Positions 30,844 to 32,465 of a stretch of DNA of 32,465 nt are shown here, piece by piece. The position numbers and the translations under genes were made by a program. The DNA comes from Pseudomonas sp. GL-B-19. Its GTDB lineage: Bacteria > Pseudomonadota > Gammaproteobacteria > Pseudomonadales > Pseudomonadaceae. Location of the stretch: NCBI RefSeq assembly GCF_019956415.1, contig NZ_JAHBDK010000056.1, positions 1 to 32,465 of the forward strand. Reading direction: 5' to 3'. Each line of letters opens with the position of its first letter. Within the stretch, counting starts at the first letter, position 1. The notes beneath the pieces are model-generated. The model saw only the letters and a list, made by a program, of their open reading frames with translations, searched no databases and was not told the DNA's origin.

Positions 30844-30885
30844 ATGACCGTTGTAAATACGCAGAACGTGAGACCCTTTTCATGA
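30844..30885 (+). CDS. Possible 13-residue leader peptide overlapping the aroP start
   Basis: ATG 30844, preceded by AGGTGA (30835-30840), opens the peptide MTVVNTQNVRPFS, whose TGA (30883-30885) overlaps the aroP ATG (30882-30884) as ATGA. aroP itself has a weak Shine-Dalgarno, so translation could be coupled. The peptide is not rich in aromatic residues, so classical attenuation by aromatic tRNA is unlikely. Confidence 0.4.
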   Translation: MTVVNTQNVRPFS

Positions 30886-32303
30886 GTGGACAAACCTCGC
30901 AGTCAGGCGAGCTCAAACGCGGCCTGAAAAATCGCCACATTCAATTGATTGCCCTCGGTGGCGCGATCGGTACCGGCTTGTTCCTCGGCTCGGCCGGGGT
31001 GCTGAAATCCGCCGGCCCGTCGATGATCCTCGGCTACGCCATCTGCGGCTTCATTGCGTTCATGATCATGCGCCAGCTCGGCGAAATGATCGTTGAAGAG
31101 CCCGTTGCCGGTTCCTTCAGTCACTTCGCGCACAAATACTGGGGCGGTTTTGCCGGCTTCCTGTCGGGCTGGAACTGCTGGATCCTGTACATCCTGGTGG
31201 GCATGTCGGAGCTGACCGCTGTCGGCAAATACATCCACTACTGGGCGCCGGACATCCCGACCTGGGTCTCGGCAGCCGGGTTCTTCGTCCTGATCAATCT
31301 GATCAACTTGGCCAACGTCAAAGTCTTTGGCGAGGCCGAGTTCTGGTTCGCGATCATCAAGGTCGTTGCCATCGTGGGCATGATTGCCCTGGGCAGCTAC
31401 CTGCTGGTCAGCGGCAATGGTGGCCCGCAAGCGGCGGTCAGCAACCTGTGGTCCCACGGTGGTTTCTTCCCGAATGGCGTCAGCGGTCTGGTGATGGCCA
31501 TGGCGATCATCATGTTCTCCTTCGGTGGCCTGGAAATGCTCGGTTTCACCGCTGCTGAAGCCGACAAGCCGAAAACCGTGATCCCGAAAGCCATCAACCA
31601 AGTGATCTACCGGATCCTGATTTTCTACATCGGCGCGCTGGTCATTCTGCTGTCGCTGACGCCATGGGACAGCCTGCTGGCGACCTTGAACGCGTCGGGT
31701 GATTCCTACAGCGGTAGCCCGTTCGTGCAAGTGTTCTCGATGCTCGGCAGCAACACCGCCGCGCACATCCTCAACTTCGTGGTGTTGACCGCGGCGTTGT
31801 CGGTGTACAACAGCGGCACCTACTGCAACAGCCGTATGCTGTTGGGCATGGCCGAGCAGGGCGATGCGCCGAAGGCCTTGTCGAAAATCGACAAGCGCGG
31901 CGTACCGGTGCGTTCGATCCTCGCCTCGGCGGCGGTGACGCTGATCGCGGTGCTGTTGAACTACCTGATCCCGCAAAACGCGCTGGAACTGTTGATGTCG
32001 CTGGTGGTTGCGACCCTGGTCATCAACTGGGCGATGATCAGCTTCTCGCACTTCAAGTTCCGTCAGCACATGAACAAGACCAAACAAACACCGCTGTTCA
32101 AGGCCCTGTGGTACCCGTACGGGAACTACGTCTGCCTGGCGTTCGTGGTGTTCATCCTGGGCGTGATGCTGCTGATTCCGGGTATCCAGATCTCGGTGTA
32201 CGCGATTCCGGTGTGGGTCGTGTTCATGTGGGTCTGCTACGGCATCAAAAACAAACGCAGCGCCCAGCACGCATTGCACGCAGCAGGCTCCAGCGCAAAG
32301 TAA
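30882..32303 (+). CDS. aroP: AroP-type aromatic amino acid permease
   Basis: This 473-residue APC-superfamily proton symporter of the inner membrane has twelve hydrophobic segments. The N-terminal ELKRGLKNRHIQLIALGGAI, the stretch EEPVAGSFSHFAHKYWGGFA and the stretch FSFGGLEMLGFTAAEAD are very close to E. coli AroP, which imports Phe, Tyr and Trp; related PheP or other amino acid permeases remain possible. ATG 30882 gives the standard family start; the frame upstream to 30579 is leader. A TACAAT hexamer at 30710-30715 could be its -10, giving a ~160-nt leader. Confidence 0.9.
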   Translation: MSGQTSQSGELKRGLKNRHIQLIALGGAIGTGLFLGSAGVLKSAGPSMILGYAICGFIAFMIMRQLGEMIVEEPVAGSFSHFAHKYWGGFAGFLSGWNCWILYILVGMSELTAVGKYIHYWAPDIPTWVSAAGFFVLINLINLANVKVFGEAEFWFAIIKVVAIVGMIALGSYLLVSGNGGPQAAVSNLWSHGGFFPNGVSGLVMAMAIIMFSFGGLEMLGFTAAEADKPKTVIPKAINQVIYRILIFYIGALVILLSLTPWDSLLATLNASGDSYSGSPFVQVFSMLGSNTAAHILNFVVLTAALSVYNSGTYCNSRMLLGMAEQGDAPKALSKIDKRGVPVRSILASAAVTLIAVLLNYLIPQNALELLMSLVVATLVINWAMISFSHFKFRQHMNKTKQTPLFKALWYPYGNYVCLAFVVFILGVMLLIPGIQISVYAIPVWVVFMWVCYGIKNKRSAQHALHAAGSSAK

Positions 32304-32374
32304 GCGCAGAGCGCAGAAACAACAAATCCGGCCAATGTCAGACTGTGTGAAAACACACTGATGGTGGTTCCAGC

Positions 32375-32406
32375 AAACGCCCCGACTTGTTCGGGGCGTT
32401 TGCTTT
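32375..32406 (+). terminator. Intrinsic terminator of aroP
   Basis: AAACGCCCCGA (32375-32385) pairs with TCGGGGCGTTT (32391-32401), loop CTTGT, followed by GCTTTT. The stem is 11 bp and perfect; a minus-strand T-run is weaker. Confidence 0.88.
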
Positions 32407-32435
32407 TGTGCTCACAGCAGACGAAAAAAGGCTTT

Positions 32436-32465
32436 TCAGCCCATCAGCGCCATCATCTGACGCAC
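32436..32465 (-). CDS. 3' end of an unidentified minus-strand gene
   Basis: Read on the minus strand, the last bases give VRQMMALMG followed by TGA (32438-32436), convergent to aroP with the terminator between. Only nine residues are visible, so it cannot be identified; its reality rests on the sensible position and codon use. Confidence 0.4.
   Translation of the reverse strand: MRQMMALMG

Overview
The window looks like chromosomal DNA of a fluorescens-group Pseudomonas. The grounds are GC-rich coding sequence, at least ten REP/BIME palindromes of the two families common in these genomes (GTGGGAGCGAGCCTGCTCGCGA type and GTAGCAGCTGTCGA/GGCGA type), and gene neighbourhoods typical of the genus (lapG-lapD, cpxR-cpxP-cpxA, yciI-yciB, rnm-yciO-scpA-scpB-rluB). 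No tRNA, rRNA or CRISPR array was seen.

Region 1 (1-4736) is accessory. It opens with the end of an IS3-family element inserted in a REP. Two near-identical 121-aa DUF6124-type genes (286-651 and 4009-4374, both minus) follow, each behind a ~340-nt leader. Between them lies an 834-aa Ig-like repeat protein with a C-terminal intimin/lectin-like domain, preceded by a perfect 24-bp lux-box-like palindrome. Comparing the two leaders by eye shows compensatory changes in several stems. In each, one central segment is complementary both to an upstream decoy and to the Shine-Dalgarno region, which is the layout of a translational RNA switch. I know of no description of it. This is the main discovery candidate.

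Region 2 (4737-9041) holds the c-di-GMP biofilm-dispersal pair lapG-lapD, without lapA, and two small conserved genes (ybaN, YecA family). Region 3 (9042-18492) holds recQ, a MarR regulator, a truncated FimV-like protein, a SelW/Rdx protein, an EamA transporter, two AraC regulators, a PlcP/LpxH-like metallophosphoesterase, an HD-domain protein and a DUF962 protein.

Region 4 (18449-24089) holds trkH, a nitroreductase and the Cpx envelope-stress system: a coiled-coil membrane protein and cpxR, a CpxP/Spy-like chaperone with a CpxR-box-like site, and cpxA. Region 5 (24213-30108) is housekeeping: yciI-yciB and, divergently, rnm-yciO-scpA-scpB then rluB. Region 6 (30109-32465) is a long non-coding stretch with small ORFs leading to aroP, a terminator, and the last codons of an unidentified minus-strand gene.

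All identifications come from reading the sequence and from remembered family features; no database search was run.
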